From Paracoccaceae bacterium (lineage in GTDB: Bacteria; Pseudomonadota; Alphaproteobacteria; Rhodobacterales; Rhodobacteraceae): a DNA stretch of 56,256 bases. The DNA lies in the NCBI GenBank assembly GCA_020832445.1, contig JAFIEO010000060.1, positions 1 to 56,256 on the forward strand, given 5' to 3'. Of this stretch, positions 42,494-49,738 are shown piece by piece; position 1 is the stretch's first letter, and each line of letters starts with the position of its first letter. The notes under the pieces were generated by a model, which did no database searches, had not been told where the DNA came from, and saw nothing but the letters and a program-made list of their open reading frames with translations. Both the position numbers and the translations under genes were made by a program.

Positions 42494-43354
42494 TCAGTAG
42501 ATTTGCAAGGCGCGCAACCGCGCTTCCGACACAAGGCCGCGTGCCAGCAGCGCGTCGCGCTGGGTGTTGGTGACAGCGCTTGGCGGCACGCGTGCCCCCG
42601 AATTGATCCATCTGGCCAGATACGCCACGTGATCAGAGTCTGGCGCTGCGGATCGAACATGCTGTTTCTCAGCATTCTTGCCTGCCCGCGCCGCCTGCGC
42701 TTCGCGGCGGGTCTGGCGCGCCGTCACGGCTTGCGTGAAATAATCCCATGTCCGGATCACACGGTCGCGGGCTGTGGCTGTGCGCTCCCTCAGAACCGGC
42801 AAGACGTCGGCCTCGAGATCGACACCGGCCTCGATCCAGCCGTGGATCACATCATCCGTGTCCCGAATCACCGACCGCGAGTACTCCGACAAGCCCGGTC
42901 CGCAGGCATTGATACACCGCAGGGCCGGATCCGACGACGGCGGCTCGAAATCCGTAGTAGTACTTACTGGTTCCCTTACAGGGTTAGTGTCCAAAGTTTG
43001 GACACGGGAATCGCCGATTTTTGGACACGGCTTTTGTTCGATTCCGTGTCCATTATCTGGACACGGCTCTTGTGCAAAATCATCTTCGAACCCCAAGATG
43101 TAGCGTGTTGACATCTGCTTGCGTGTCTTCGGATTGATGCGCCGTTCCCGCCGTATCAGGCCCATATCGACCAGTTCTTCGAGGATGTTGTTCAACCCTG
43201 ATCGTGACATTTCGCAGTCATAGGCCAGCTGGCTTTGTGACGGGAAACAGCCATTGTCGGGATTGTGGCGGTCGGCCAGATAGAGCAGCACGACGCGCGC
43301 TGCGGGCCTCAATCCCCGCTGCTGGAAGGCCCAGTTTGTGGCTTGATGGCTCAT
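42494..43354 (-). CDS. Winged-helix phage protein, candidate replication initiator
   Basis: This 286-aa protein starts MSHQATNWAFQQRGLRPAARVVLLYLADRHNPDNGCFPSQSQLA, then DCEMSRSGLNNILEELVDMGLIRRERR, the winged-helix layout (about 15-75) of phage replication-organiser proteins of the O/helix-turn-helix domain type. The middle part is low-complexity and the C-terminal part (about 180-286) is helical and basic. ATG 43354 has GGAGGGG. It directly precedes the DUF6362 gene and the region with repeated 9-mers, which could include the origin (inference). Confidence 0.7.
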   Translation of the reverse strand: MSHQATNWAFQQRGLRPAARVVLLYLADRHNPDNGCFPSQSQLAYDCEMSRSGLNNILEELVDMGLIRRERRINPKTRKQMSTRYILGFEDDFAQEPCPDNGHGIEQKPCPKIGDSRVQTLDTNPVREPVSTTTDFEPPSSDPALRCINACGPGLSEYSRSVIRDTDDVIHGWIEAGVDLEADVLPVLRERTATARDRVIRTWDYFTQAVTARQTRREAQAARAGKNAEKQHVRSAAPDSDHVAYLARWINSGARVPPSAVTNTQRDALLARGLVSEARLRALQIY

Positions 43355-43459
43355 GTCGCCCCTCCAGCATTTCGGCCGCCGTGAAGCAGGTTGCACTTGT
43401 GTGTAATATTTTGCGCAGTTCCCTTGCGGCACGTATGCAGCGTGTGTATATATTTGCGC

Positions 43460-43642
43460 ATGGAGCGGGACAGCAGAAAGATAATCAAGCGGTTGCTGCA
43501 GGAGGGGTGGGTTTTGCGAAATACTGCCGGATCCCACCACCAATTTACCAAAGGCGACAAGCGCCTGACAGTGCCGCACCCAAAGAAGGATTTGCCGACT
43601 GGAACTGCACGGCAGATCGCAAAACAGGCGGGTTGGCTGTAA
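43460..43642 (+). CDS. hicA: HicA toxin (mRNA interferase)
   Basis: This 60-aa protein has ERDSRKIIKRLLQEGWVLRNTAGSHHQF followed by LTVPHPKKDLPTGTARQIAKQAG. The catalytic histidine in GSHHQF and the dsRNA-binding-like fold are characteristic of HicA. Toxin first, antitoxin second on the plus strand against the surrounding minus-strand genes suggests a moron expressed in the lysogen. Its stop is 36 bases before the antitoxin start. Confidence 0.92.
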   Translation: MERDSRKIIKRLLQEGWVLRNTAGSHHQFTKGDKRLTVPHPKKDLPTGTARQIAKQAGWL

Positions 43643-43677
43643 TGGCCCCTCGCGTCACACGAGAGAGGAACACCACG

Positions 43678-44097
43678 ATGCAAACCTATATTGCCGTTGT
43701 AGACAAAGAGGAAGACAGTGCTTTTGGCCTGTGGTTTCCAGATGTCCCCGGCTGCTTTTCTGCGGCCGATTCCGAAAACGCACTCCTTGGCAATGCCATT
43801 CAGGCGCTGGCGCTGCATCTGGAAGGTCATGCACATCCCGCCGCGCGAGATATCGCGGAACTGCGGCGTGATGCGGATGTGGCGGATGCTCTCGCCGAAG
43901 GGGCTTATTTGCTGGCTGTTCCGCTGGTGACGATGGCGCATCGCCTTGTGCGCGCCAATATCAGTCTGGACAAGGGTGTTCTGGATGCGATCGACGCTGC
44001 AGCCGCGCAGCGCGGCCTGACGCGGTCTGCTTTCATCTCGGAAGCCGCCCGGAATGAGATTTCGGGCCGGAGTGCTCAAGAGGCTGCCGACGTCTGA
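43678..44097 (+). CDS. hicB: HicB antitoxin
   Basis: The 139-aa antitoxin has an N-terminal HicB domain (YIAVVDKEEDSAFGLWFPDVPGCFSAADS, about 4-32) that binds HicA, and a C-terminal ribbon-helix-helix region (ANISLDKGVLDAIDAAAAQRGLTRSAFISEAARNEI). The RHH part probably autorepresses the operon. GAGAGGAA precedes the ATG at 43678. It converges on the methyltransferase gene ending at 44130. Confidence 0.92.
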   Translation: MQTYIAVVDKEEDSAFGLWFPDVPGCFSAADSENALLGNAIQALALHLEGHAHPAARDIAELRRDADVADALAEGAYLLAVPLVTMAHRLVRANISLDKGVLDAIDAAAAQRGLTRSAFISEAARNEISGRSAQEAADV

Positions 44098-44129
44098 CCT
44101 GTAACCTCCGGTATGATGAAATTCAGCGA

Positions 44130-44837
44130 TCACAACAGCACCCCCTGCCGGTGGTCGCGCCGGTCAAGCCAGCGGAATTCGGGAAAGGGTGCGCTGCCAT
44201 CTGTGGCGCGGATATCGTCGCGGTCCCACACAAACCATGCATTGCGCTGGGGCGGCGATCCCTCGCCGGTGAAATCCAGCTTCCAGCGCATCAGATAGGC
44301 CCGTGTGAACGGGTGCCGGTCCAGCAATTCGCCAAAGCCGTTGATGCGGGCTGCAGGCCAGTCCCAGGACAGAAGAAGCGCCAGATAGCGCCATTCCGGC
44401 AGATGCAGCGTGTGGCGCAGCCAGCGGCCGTGCCCGTCGCGTGCATTGATCTCGCAATAGGGAGGGTTGGTGATGATGACAGGTGCGGGTGATGCGGTCA
44501 CCTTCAGGAAGTCGAGAAACCATGTGCCCGCCCAGCCGCGATCTGCAACATCGCTGCCAATGACACGCAGCCCCGAGGCGGTCAGCTCGCGCGCTAGCGC
44601 CCCGTCGCCCACAGCCGGTTCCCAGACATCTCCGCCCAGCGAAGCGATCCGCGCGCCGTCTGCGGCCAGCAGCGCCCGTATGGCATCGGGCTGGCCCGTC
44701 AGATAGGCGTCAAGCGCGCGCCGCTCCTCCTTGGGCTTGCGCGCCTCTGGAAGGGCCATCAGTGCGGCCTGCCCCTGCGCCTGCCTGCGTCGGCCCTGCA
44801 TGGCCCGAAACAGCGGTTTTGCGGAGTGCGCGGCCAT
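44130..44837 (-). CDS. DNA methyltransferase-like protein (NPPY)
   Basis: This 235-aa AdoMet-dependent enzyme has motif I VWEPAVGDGALARELTASG (about 71-89), an acidic strand GSDV, and motif IV IITNPPYCEIN (NPPY at 124-127), the N6-adenine type. The C-terminal part has SWDWPAARINGFGELLDRHPFTRAYLMRWKLDFTGEGSPPQRNAWFVWDR, typical of phage-encoded methylases. Start 44837 is one base after the stop of the TSCPD gene. Target site unknown. Confidence 0.85.
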   Translation of the reverse strand: MAAHSAKPLFRAMQGRRRQAQGQAALMALPEARKPKEERRALDAYLTGQPDAIRALLAADGARIASLGGDVWEPAVGDGALARELTASGLRVIGSDVADRGWAGTWFLDFLKVTASPAPVIITNPPYCEINARDGHGRWLRHTLHLPEWRYLALLLSWDWPAARINGFGELLDRHPFTRAYLMRWKLDFTGEGSPPQRNAWFVWDRDDIRATDGSAPFPEFRWLDRRDHRQGVLL

Positions 44838-44838
44838 G

Positions 44839-45183
44839 TCAAACTCCGCCCCGCAGATGGTCTGCCTCCGCAACGACAGCGGCAATGGCCCCCAGCGCGC
44901 TGGCAGGGCCGCACTGGTCGGGGCCGCGGGCAGGGTAGGGCACACGGCCCATGGATTTGGGCAGCAGCTCCGGCGGACAGCCATGCTGGAGGGCCAGACT
45001 GAGAACGACACAGGCATCGCTGACGATATGGCCGATATCCGTGCCGATCTTGGCGCCATCCGCAAAGACCTCGCGCGGGCGGCCGGTCAGATCGAATCCG
45101 ACGGTGACCGTGAAGGTGAATGCCCCAAAGGCAACCTCGGTCGTGGCATTGGGGCGACGCGCGGGTAAACGGGTGCGGGTCAT
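44839..45183 (-). CDS. Stand-alone TSCPD-domain protein
   Basis: This 114-aa protein matches the TSCPD domain found at the C-terminus of vitamin-B12-dependent ribonucleotide reductases and as separate proteins: LPARRPNATTEVAFGAF.FTVTVGFDLTGRPREVFADGAKIGTD, SDACVVLSLALQHGCPPELLPKSMGRVP. No RNR core is present in the window. The protein may modify host nucleotide reduction during infection (inference). Start at 45183 overlaps the upstream stop (ATGA). Confidence 0.85.
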   Translation of the reverse strand: MTRTRLPARRPNATTEVAFGAFTFTVTVGFDLTGRPREVFADGAKIGTDIGHIVSDACVVLSLALQHGCPPELLPKSMGRVPYPARGPDQCGPASALGAIAAVVAEADHLRGGV

Positions 45184-45419
45184 CTGCGCCACCCCGCGCG
45201 TCGGATCGCAGGGTCCGGCACAGGCCAGACAAGATGCAGGCGCGACTGATGCTCGGCACCGGCCGCGCAGTTGCGAGGCTGCAGATCAGGGCGCGCCATG
45301 GCTGTGCGTTCCAGTCGCTCGATCCGGCGGGCGGCGCGCCCCAGTGCGAGTTCAAGGCTTGAGACGCGATCCAGCAAGGTCAGGATCGCGGTCTGTTCGG
45401 CAGTGAGATCACAGGTCAT
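45180..45419 (-). CDS. Small phage protein with coiled-coil N-terminus
   Basis: This 79-aa protein, MTCDLTAEQTAILTLLDRVSSLELALGRAARRIERLERT..., has a helical first half with heptads and a low-complexity tail. No family recognised. ATG 45419 overlaps the previous gene by 11 bases. Confidence 0.55.
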   Translation of the reverse strand: MTCDLTAEQTAILTLLDRVSSLELALGRAARRIERLERTAMARPDLQPRNCAAGAEHQSRLHLVWPVPDPAIRRAGWRR

Positions 45420-45624
45420 GGTGCAAATCCTTCTGAAGTCGTTCCAGCACCAGCAGGTCAGCCGCATAGAAGCGGGCAAAGCGCCCGTCCTGCCGGTCGT
45501 GCAAGTCGCGGTAGAGGGTGATCCAGCGCGGTAGATCCGCGATCGGGCAGTCCAGCCGCCACATCCGCTTCACAAGAACCACCCTTTGGCGGTCCTTCGA
45601 GAGAGTGGCGGTCAGGACCGGCAT
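45409..45624 (-). CDS. Small conserved-looking phage protein
   Basis: This 71-aa protein, MPVLTATLSKDRQRVVLVKRMWRLDCPIADLPRWITLYRDLHDRQDGRFARFYAADLLVLERLQ..., probably has a strand-helix-helix fold. Unknown function. It belongs to the early minus-strand operon 47357-44130. Confidence 0.55.
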   Translation of the reverse strand: MPVLTATLSKDRQRVVLVKRMWRLDCPIADLPRWITLYRDLHDRQDGRFARFYAADLLVLERLQKDLHHDL

Positions 45625-45633
45625 GGCGGGGTC

Positions 45634-45858
45634 TTAGGGCCGCGCCAATGTGGTCAGGCGGCGCGCAATAGCCTCCATCATGGCGATATTGCGGTCAGCC
45701 TGCCCTTGGGTCATGCGCCCCGCCAGTATCTGGCGGGGATAGACCCTGCGGCGCATGGAGGCCTCGCGCCGCGCCTCGTCGATCAGCTCGCGCAGAGTGA
45801 AGCGGGCCTCGCGATCCAGCGGATGCGCATGCGGTGCAATTTCGGACGCGCGCGCCAT
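45634..45858 (-). CDS. Small helical phage protein
   Basis: This 74-aa protein, MARASEIAPHAHPLDREARFTLRELIDEARREASMRRRVYPRQILAGRMTQGQADRNIAMMEAIARRL..., is largely helical and basic. Its start overlaps the DUF2303 stop (TGATG at 45858-45860). Function unknown. Confidence 0.6.
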   Translation of the reverse strand: MARASEIAPHAHPLDREARFTLRELIDEARREASMRRRVYPRQILAGRMTQGQADRNIAMMEAIARRLTTLARP

Positions 45859-46724
45859 CAGCCCGCCCGCCCCTGAAACACCGGCAGGCCGGTGGCCTCG
45901 GCCACGCGAAACGCCATCTCGCGGAACTTGGCCTGACGCACATATTCGACGCGCCGCCAGACAAAGCCCAGCTTCAACCCGTCCGACTGGGGGCGAAACC
46001 GGAAGGAGGCCTCGATCTCGGTGGGGGACTCGCCGAAGAAAAGCGGAAAGGACAGGGTGAAGCGCTGCGGCACGACCAGATCACTCTTCACATGGGTCTC
46101 GGTCTCGTAGGTGAAGGAGCGCTCGCCGGTTTGCAGCCGGACGCCGGACTTGAAGGCCACGCCTTGGGTGGCTTCCAGATCCCGTGCGATCTCGATCATC
46201 ACCGCAGGGTCGGGATCGATGATATCGGCCGAGTTCTCGTCCAGAAACTCGGCAAACTCCATCTGGCTGTGCAGCACGCCTTCCATGGCGGCCCAGCGCG
46301 CGAATTCCTCGCTGTTGCGCAGCTTCAGCGCCGCCTTGTGGCTGCAGGGCTGCGCCTCAAGCGTCATCCCGATATCTTCGGGCACCTGATTTTGCGAATG
46401 CCAGTCCAGTACTGCGGTGATGGACAGCGCGTCTAGATCCGCGATGATTACCGAGCGATCGTCTGAGAACCTGTTGACATAGGCAATCAGCGAGTCCGCA
46501 TCATCGACCGTCACGGCCTGCCTGATATGGGGCGGCAGGCGGTGGGGATCGCTGATATCTTCCAGCGAGAATCCTTCTGGCAGGAAGGCGACAGTCTGGC
46601 CATGCGCCAGCGTGACAACAGGGCTGGCAATGCGCGCGGCCTTCAGCACTGTCTCGAGGGTCTCGCCGGGGCGGGTGGTCAGGGCTGCGCCAACGTCAGG
46701 GGGCAGGGTGTCTGTTTTGGACAT
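45858..46724 (-). CDS. DUF2303-family phage protein
   Basis: This 288-aa protein has the DUF2303 pattern: VDDADSLIAYVNRFSDDRSVIIADLDALSITAVLDWHSQ (about 74-110), EEFARWAAMEGVLHSQMEFAEFLDENSADIIDPDPAVMIEIARDLEATQGVAF, and FRFRPQSDGLKLGFVWRRVEYV. The family is linked to phage early regions of unclear role. AAAGGA lies before the ATG. Confidence 0.85.
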   Translation of the reverse strand: MSKTDTLPPDVGAALTTRPGETLETVLKAARIASPVVTLAHGQTVAFLPEGFSLEDISDPHRLPPHIRQAVTVDDADSLIAYVNRFSDDRSVIIADLDALSITAVLDWHSQNQVPEDIGMTLEAQPCSHKAALKLRNSEEFARWAAMEGVLHSQMEFAEFLDENSADIIDPDPAVMIEIARDLEATQGVAFKSGVRLQTGERSFTYETETHVKSDLVVPQRFTLSFPLFFGESPTEIEASFRFRPQSDGLKLGFVWRRVEYVRQAKFREMAFRVAEATGLPVFQGRAG

Positions 46725-46753
46725 GGTGGGGATCCTTTCATGTTTCGGGAAAA

Positions 46754-47092
46754 TCAGATCGCGGGGTCGCGGACACTGCGCCGCTCGACCAGCTCGTCCT
46801 CGACCCAGTCGCTCTGGTCGGGATCGCGGCGGGTCAGCTGGCCGTCATCGGTGGCGAAATAGATGCCGGTGCCCAGCGCGCGGCGCGGGGGCTTGCTGTC
46901 CACACGGGGCAGGCATTCCAGCTGGCCCGCATCATTGATCTTGAAGGGCAGCGAGATCGTGAGTGACCCCTTGCTGCCGGTGTCCTTGACCGCGCGGATC
47001 AGGTCTTCGAGCTGGTCATTGGCCTCGCGCAGCAATTCGCCGCGCCGGAAGGACTGCAGGAATTCCAGAAAGTTCAACTCGTCCTTGGGCAT
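46754..47092 (-). CDS. Phage protein of unknown function, early region
   Basis: This 112-aa protein, MPKDELNFLEFLQSFRRGELLREANDQLEDLIRAVKDTGSKGSLTISLPFKI..., has a helical first half and a short strand segment. AGGAGG six bases before the start supports it. It lies 43 bases before the HTH gene; similar genes accompany DUF2303 in other prophages, but no function is known. Confidence 0.6.
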   Translation of the reverse strand: MPKDELNFLEFLQSFRRGELLREANDQLEDLIRAVKDTGSKGSLTISLPFKINDAGQLECLPRVDSKPPRRALGTGIYFATDDGQLTRRDPDQSDWVEDELVERRSVRDPAI

Positions 47093-47135
47093 TTCTGCCT
47101 CCTCTCGATTGTGAAACGTCAGACACGTAGGGGCA

Positions 47136-47357
47136 TCACATCTGCCCCCGTTCGCGCGAGATCAGCCATTGCTGGACCGCCTCGCGCCGGTAGAGGATCT
47201 TCTTGCCAACCTTGGTGCAGGGCGGCGCCGAGCCTTCGGTGTGCCAGCGTGCGAGCGTGGCGGCTGTGACACCCAGCTCCTGTGCCAGTTCCTTGCGGGT
47301 CAGCCATGCGCTCAGAAGTTTGTCATCGGCAGGCTGCGGGGCAGGTTGCATGTTCAT
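47136..47357 (-). CDS. HTH (AlpA/excisionase-like) DNA-binding protein
   Basis: This 73-aa protein has LLSAWLTRKELAQELGVTAATLARWHTEGSAPPCTKVGKKILYRREAVQQWLISRERG, the winged-helix (MerR/AlpA-type, HTH_17) layout. The WLTRKELA and ILYR.EAV..WL motifs are typical of excisionase-like regulators. ATG at 47357 overlaps the upstream stop by four bases (ATGA). Probably a regulator of early transcription or excision. Confidence 0.78.
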   Translation of the reverse strand: MNMQPAPQPADDKLLSAWLTRKELAQELGVTAATLARWHTEGSAPPCTKVGKKILYRREAVQQWLISRERGQM

Positions 47358-47830
47358 GACACCCCCCTGACTGTGCGCGGCCCAGTGGGGCGTGGCGCAG
47401 CTTCGGTTGCGGCAATTACCGCATCGCAATCCGCCCGCAACTTGCGCGCCTGTACATTGACCCGCGCACGTTCATCTTCGGTCAGGCGTTCGGGGTCCGG
47501 CGATGCCCCTGAAAACGACATCACCAGCTCCGACACTGCAGAGCCTGAATCCTGCGCCATGCGCGCGGCCAGTGCCTGCAGATCACCGTCACTGGCCGTG
47601 TCGCGCCCGATCCGTTCAAACAGCCGCAGTGTGACCGGATAGGCGCCCAGCGCCTCCTCCAGCGCGACTATGGCCGCAATGGTGATCTCCGCCTGACCCG
47701 AGCACATCTTGCTGACCGTGCCCTTGCTGGCCGCGCCCCACGCCTGTTCAATCACCGCCGCAGCCGCATCAACGCCGCCCGCCTGTGACACCAACCCGCG
47801 AAACATCATCTGCGTGATGCGATCAGGCAT
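47354..47830 (-). CDS. CII/Cro-like phage regulator
   Basis: This 158-aa protein has LVSQAGGVDAAAAVIEQAWGAASKGTVSKMCSGQAEITIAAIVALEEALGAYPVTLRLFERIG, an HTH-like array seen in phage transcription regulators; the rest is helical. GAGG lies before ATG 47830. It stands just downstream (minus strand) of the Cro-like gene, the place of CII in lambda. Identity as CII is by position only. Confidence 0.55.
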   Translation of the reverse strand: MPDRITQMMFRGLVSQAGGVDAAAAVIEQAWGAASKGTVSKMCSGQAEITIAAIVALEEALGAYPVTLRLFERIGRDTASDGDLQALAARMAQDSGSAVSELVMSFSGASPDPERLTEDERARVNVQARKLRADCDAVIAATEAAPRPTGPRTVRGVS

Positions 47831-47908
47831 GCGAAACCTCGTTTTGTTGGAAAGTGGGGGCGCAAGTGGCAGAGTGCGCAAAGGTCAGGGCTGAAGAAGG
47901 ATATGGCA

Positions 47909-48136
47909 TCATGCGGCGTCCTCAGCTTCATTAGTGGTAACGGCGGTTCTCATGCCAAACAGCTCAGGGGGACATTCAACACCAGCTTGTTCAGCCAAGT
48001 GTTGGCACGCGAGAAACCACGACGCGGGAAACCTGTTGCGCACGACAGCGTTGCTTACAGCCGTCGCGCCCACGTCCAGCGCTTCTGCCATTTTCTTGCG
48101 CCCAATGGCGTCTGCGAATTTAGGTGCGGTCAACAT
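47909..48136 (-). CDS. Cro-like HTH protein (leaderless)
   Basis: This 75-aa protein, MLTAPKFADAIGRKKMAEALDVGATAVSNAVVRNRFPASWFLACQHLAEQAGVECP..., has a Cro/YdaS-type helix-turn-helix (AEALDVGATAVSNAVVRN). No Shine-Dalgarno precedes the ATG at 48136; instead a TATTCT -10-like box ends six bases before it, which suggests a leaderless mRNA. It is the first gene of the minus-strand early operon and diverges from the XRE regulator at 48225. Confidence 0.65.
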   Translation of the reverse strand: MLTAPKFADAIGRKKMAEALDVGATAVSNAVVRNRFPASWFLACQHLAEQAGVECPPELFGMRTAVTTNEAEDAA

Positions 48137-48148
48137 GGATGTAGAATA

Positions 48149-48213
48149 TCCACATAATGTGGAAATACGCAAGATCACTTTTTGTGGTTTGCTTAAATTG
48201 CCACAATTTGTGA
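48149..48213. promoter_or_regulatory. Operator array 1 (CAC-N5-GTG) between the divergent regulators
   Basis: Three copies of CAC-N5-GTG lie at 48151-48161 (CACATAATGTG, within a perfect TCCACAT-A-ATGTGGA palindrome), 48176-48186 (CACTTTTTGTG) and 48202-48212 (CACAATTTGTG), about 25-26 bases apart. Two more copies lie at 48667-48677 and 48697-48707. They are the likely binding sites of the XRE and/or Cro-like protein and overlap the promoters of both genes; lambda-like switches use three such operators. Confidence 0.75.
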
Positions 48214-48224
48214 ATTCTCGCGAT

Positions 48225-48485
48225 ATGTCACAAGATGCTGCACAATATCTGGAGATCGGCGCGCGACTTGCTGCAGTAAGGACGGCATTTTCCGACCTTA
48301 GCCAAAAAGCTTGGGCTGAAAAGCATGGTTTTTCACCGACGCAGTATAACAATTGGGAAAAGGGCGTTCGCCGAATCCCTGTCGATGAGTCGGAAAGGTT
48401 GTGTAACGTCTATGGCTTGACGTTGGACTTTATATATCGCGGTAGGCGAGATGGACTTTCAGAGACTGCATTAAAAATTCTCTGA
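48225..48485 (+). CDS. XRE-family repressor-like regulator
   Basis: This 86-aa protein, MSQDAAQYLEIGARLAAVRTAFSDLSQKAWAEKHGFSPTQYNNWEKGVRRIPVDESERLCNVYGLTLDFIYRGR..., has the Cro/CI HTH (QKAWAEKHGFSPTQYNNWEKG). It lacks the peptidase domain of CI-type repressors, so its mode of induction is unclear. There is no Shine-Dalgarno before the ATG at 48225, and a TGAATT -10-like box lies nine bases upstream. It diverges from the Cro-like gene. Confidence 0.85.
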   Translation: MSQDAAQYLEIGARLAAVRTAFSDLSQKAWAEKHGFSPTQYNNWEKGVRRIPVDESERLCNVYGLTLDFIYRGRRDGLSETALKIL

Positions 48486-48583
48486 TCTTCGCGGCCAATA
48501 GCTCGCACGACGGTATCCAAGGGCTCGCCTGACTCCTCTGCAATTTCGATCATGCGGTCGAGTCTTCGATCCACGAGTTTCAT
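48410..48583 (-). CDS. Small minus-strand frame under the 3' end of the XRE gene
   Basis: The frame encodes 57 residues, MKLVDRRLDRMIEIAEESGEPLDTVVRAIGREDQRIF..., and overlaps the XRE gene at its end. The helical N-terminus looks protein-like, but overlap and lack of known homologues keep confidence low. Confidence 0.3.
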   Translation of the reverse strand: MKLVDRRLDRMIEIAEESGEPLDTVVRAIGREDQRIFNAVSESPSRLPRYIKSNVKP

Positions 48584-48666
48584 CTCCACCCCCTTTCCGT
48601 CAGAACAAAGCGTGAACACTCTAAATTGACGTTGTGCTGCATGTCTAGATGTCTGGATAAAAAATT

Positions 48667-48715
48667 CACATTTTGTGAATTAAATATTGCAAAATCCACG
48701 TTAAGTGGATATTAA
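48667..48715 (+). promoter_or_regulatory. Promoter and operator array 2 for the plus-strand operon to int
   Basis: A candidate promoter has -35 TTGCAA (48687-48692), 17 bases, -10 TATTAA (48710-48715). One CAC-N5-GTG operator lies in the spacer (48697-48707) and another upstream (48667-48677, CACATTTTGTG). Binding of the repressor would close this promoter, which serves 48735-50804, so integrase expression would be under repressor control. Confidence 0.65.
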
Positions 48716-48734
48716 ATTCCATGAGAAGAGACTC

Positions 48735-49031
48735 ATGGAGAGCACAATGCGCGATGTCTTCGTACGCATCTTACCCGCTTCAGTTCATCCAGAACGACTG
48801 CGCAAATTGGGCAAGCCTGCCAAGGATAGCGCGCTCAGTGAGCGAGCCAGCGTCTGGACTGATCACAACCGCCGTACAATCCGAACTGAACGGCTGCAGG
48901 CCGTCGCCATGGGCCTTGCATGGGTATTGGCCGGGATGCTGGCCATAACACTGCTGCTGGCAATCGCCCGCTATGCGCTGGCCCGTGCAGCGGATGCCGC
49001 GACCCTCGCCCCCAGCATGATGATGTTCTGA
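48735..49031 (+). CDS. Small single-pass membrane protein
   Basis: This 98-aa protein has a basic N-terminal half (about 1-55, with VHPERLRKLGKPAKDS) and one membrane segment (LAWVLAGMLAITLLLAIARYAL, about 62-83). It is the first gene behind the operator-controlled promoter. ATG 48735 or 48747 can start. Function unknown; an exclusion or anti-phage role is speculation. Confidence 0.55.
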   Translation: MESTMRDVFVRILPASVHPERLRKLGKPAKDSALSERASVWTDHNRRTIRTERLQAVAMGLAWVLAGMLAITLLLAIARYALARAADAATLAPSMMMF

Positions 49032-49243
49032 TGCGTGAAACTGCGCTGAACGAAGGAGAATGCCCGCCCATGGCCAAGCCAGATGAAACCACGCCCAGCG
49101 CGCTGCAGAAATGCCTTGGCCCTGTGGGGCTGTGCAAATGGCCTGCGTGCCGCTGCTACGACCCGCAGGGGCCGAAAGACTGCCAGTATCAGTCGCGCCA
49201 AACGCTTGGCCCGCGTGCGCCGATTACGAAGGGGATCGAGTGA
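49031..49243 (+). CDS. Small cysteine-rich phage protein
   Basis: This protein of 70 aa (57 if started at 49070, where AAGGAG lies upstream) carries CLGPVGLCKWPACRCYDP...DC, five cysteines that could bind zinc. Its 5' end overlaps the previous stop (TGATG at 49029-49033). No family recognised. Confidence 0.5.
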   Translation: MRETALNEGECPPMAKPDETTPSALQKCLGPVGLCKWPACRCYDPQGPKDCQYQSRQTLGPRAPITKGIE

Positions 49244-49473
49244 TGCAAGTGATCAGCACGCCGCGCGACCTGCGACCCTATCTGCGCAGGCTCTACAATC
49301 CCCTGACAGGTCAATACCTGCACCTGTCCGGCCGTGGCGAGACAAGAGGAACTACGCATGCATGGGCAGGCACCCGCGATCAGGCGCAGACCCTGCGCAA
49401 CCGCGCACGCGCAAAGCAGGAGCCATTCCCCTACAGGCTTGCGCCCCTCACGGAATCGGGGGCGGATGCATGA
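49243..49473 (+). CDS. Small basic phage protein
   Basis: This 76-aa protein, MQVISTPRDLRPYLRRLYNPLTGQYLHLSGRG..., is arginine-rich, with WAGTRDQAQTLRNRARAKQEPFPYRL. Start overlaps the preceding stop (TGATG at 49241-49245). Unknown function, likely nucleic-acid associated by charge. Confidence 0.55.
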   Translation: MQVISTPRDLRPYLRRLYNPLTGQYLHLSGRGETRGTTHAWAGTRDQAQTLRNRARAKQEPFPYRLAPLTESGADA

Positions 49474-49517
49474 TGATTTTTGGCCAACGCACCAAGCAAC
49501 CGGAGGACTATCCATGA
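49470..49517 (+). CDS. 15-residue mini-frame coupling two small genes
   Basis: ATGATGATTTTTGG... encodes only 15 residues (MMIFGQRTKQPEDYP) and overlaps the preceding stop (ATGA at 49470) and the following start (ATGA at 49514-49517). Such tiny frames can pass ribosomes on (translational coupling); whether the peptide has a function is unknown. Confidence 0.3.
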   Translation: MMIFGQRTKQPEDYP

Positions 49518-49738
49518 CTGCTCCCATTGCAACCCGACGTAATCAGCGCGTGCGCTTCAAGCAGGCGGATCTGTCGCGAGCGCTGAAGGCCGCAAAGGAC
49601 GCCGGGCTCGCGGTCGAGCGCACGAGGATCATGCCGACGGGCGAAATCGTGTTAGAACACCAAAGCGACGAGGTCTCGCATGACAGTGCATTCGACGAAT
49701 GGAAAGCAAGTGCGCGTAAAGCTCAAGGGTATCAATAA
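49514..49738 (+). CDS. Small phage protein upstream of integrase
   Basis: This 74-aa protein, MTAPIATRRNQRVRFKQADLSRALKAAKDAGLAVERTRIMPTGEIVLEHQ..., is basic, with a helix-strand-strand pattern common in small proteins next to integrases (possible recombination directionality factor). CGGAGGAC precedes the start. It overlaps the integrase by 59 bases. Confidence 0.6.
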   Translation: MTAPIATRRNQRVRFKQADLSRALKAAKDAGLAVERTRIMPTGEIVLEHQSDEVSHDSAFDEWKASARKAQGYQ

